Origin: Piliocolobus tephrosceles
Lineage: Eukaryota; Chordata; Mammalia; Primates; Cercopithecidae
Direction: 5' to 3'
NCBI RefSeq assembly: GCF_002776525.5
Contig: NC_045434.1
Coordinates: 198,921,201-198,985,200 of the forward strand
Length of the DNA: 64,000 bases
The position numbers and the translations under genes are program-made. Every line of letters begins with the position of its first letter. Position 1 is the first letter of the stretch. Below are positions 63,701 through 64,000 of the stretch, piece after piece. Below the pieces are notes generated by a model. It was not told the origin of the DNA and did no database searches. It saw only the letters and a program-made list of their open reading frames with translations.

Positions 63701-64000
63701 GTCTCTCTTAAGCTGCCTTCTTGTTTTTATAATCTATTCAGTTTCACTAGCATGATTACAATTATAAAAGGAAAAAACAAAATAATCTACGTCTTAGGAA
63801 ACACACCAAAACGATGGCAGTGATTGGATTTATATGGGCATGATATAAGTGATTTTGTTTTCAGTATTTTCCAAATGTTCTTAAGTGAGTGTCACAGAAA
63901 TTTTCTCCCTATTCCCCCACCCATCCTTTTATTTTTTATTTAAAAGAAGAAAAAGGCCCCGAGTGTTAATCTTCAGGGCAACATGGAGGAGAGTGGCTAA
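63701..64000. other. Window edge, nothing recognised
   Basis: AT-rich sequence without a supported gene; it may extend the old L1 fragment. Confidence 0.4.

Noticed and set aside
1..64000. A novel defence, mobile or biosynthetic system
   Set aside because: All coding potential resolves to PITHD1 and ELOA. The rest resolves to known classes of primate repeats or unassigned non-coding DNA. I see no evidence for an undescribed system.

Overview
The window is primate nuclear DNA, most probably from an Old World monkey. It is dominated by Alu elements (about 80 full or partial copies in 64 kb). Several copies share features of the cercopithecoid AluYRa-type subfamily: read on the opposite strand they have GGCTTGAGCC at the head and a CTAGTTTTT linker. 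Human Alus lack these, so the species group is inferred from repeats, not from a database match.

Two protein-coding genes are present, both on the minus strand, with every coding exon placed to the base from splice sites and reading frame. PITHD1 occupies 1-9023 and beyond: six coding exons, 211 codons, with the 3' UTR running off the left edge. ELOA (Elongin A, formerly TCEB3) runs from a likely poly(A) signal at 26451-26456 to its CpG-island promoter near 45 kb: eleven coding exons, 774 codons. Both reading frames are intact. This ELOA-PITHD1 tandem order matches the human 1p36.11 region, shown here in reverse orientation.

Layout: 1-9.1 kb is PITHD1, ending in a CpG island with a (GGGGGC)9 repeat and a palindromic NRF1-like site. 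The interval 9.3-26.4 kb lies between the genes. It holds Alus, MIRs, MER5A and MER20 DNA-transposon fossils, a decayed Tigger element with transposase remnants, MaLR-type LTRs, and a solo LTR nested in one of them. A 400-N assembly gap sits inside an Alu at 25920-26319. The Alu-free stretch 26.4-28.9 kb is the probable ELOA 3' UTR, and 28.9-45.0 kb is ELOA. From 45.3 to 64 kb lies the upstream flank of ELOA. It has no recognisable protein gene, but contains a full-length 7SL RNA pseudogene, a long L2 LINE fossil, a 253-bp polypurine tract and many Alus.

I found no new biological system. The points of interest are structural: nested and repeated Alu insertions at single target sites, inverted Alu pairs in ELOA introns, an Alu whose target duplication reaches an ELOA splice donor, a perfect 16-bp intronic hairpin in PITHD1, and the GC-box repeat at the PITHD1 promoter. 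Subfamily names for repeats are from memory of consensus sequences and should be read as provisional.
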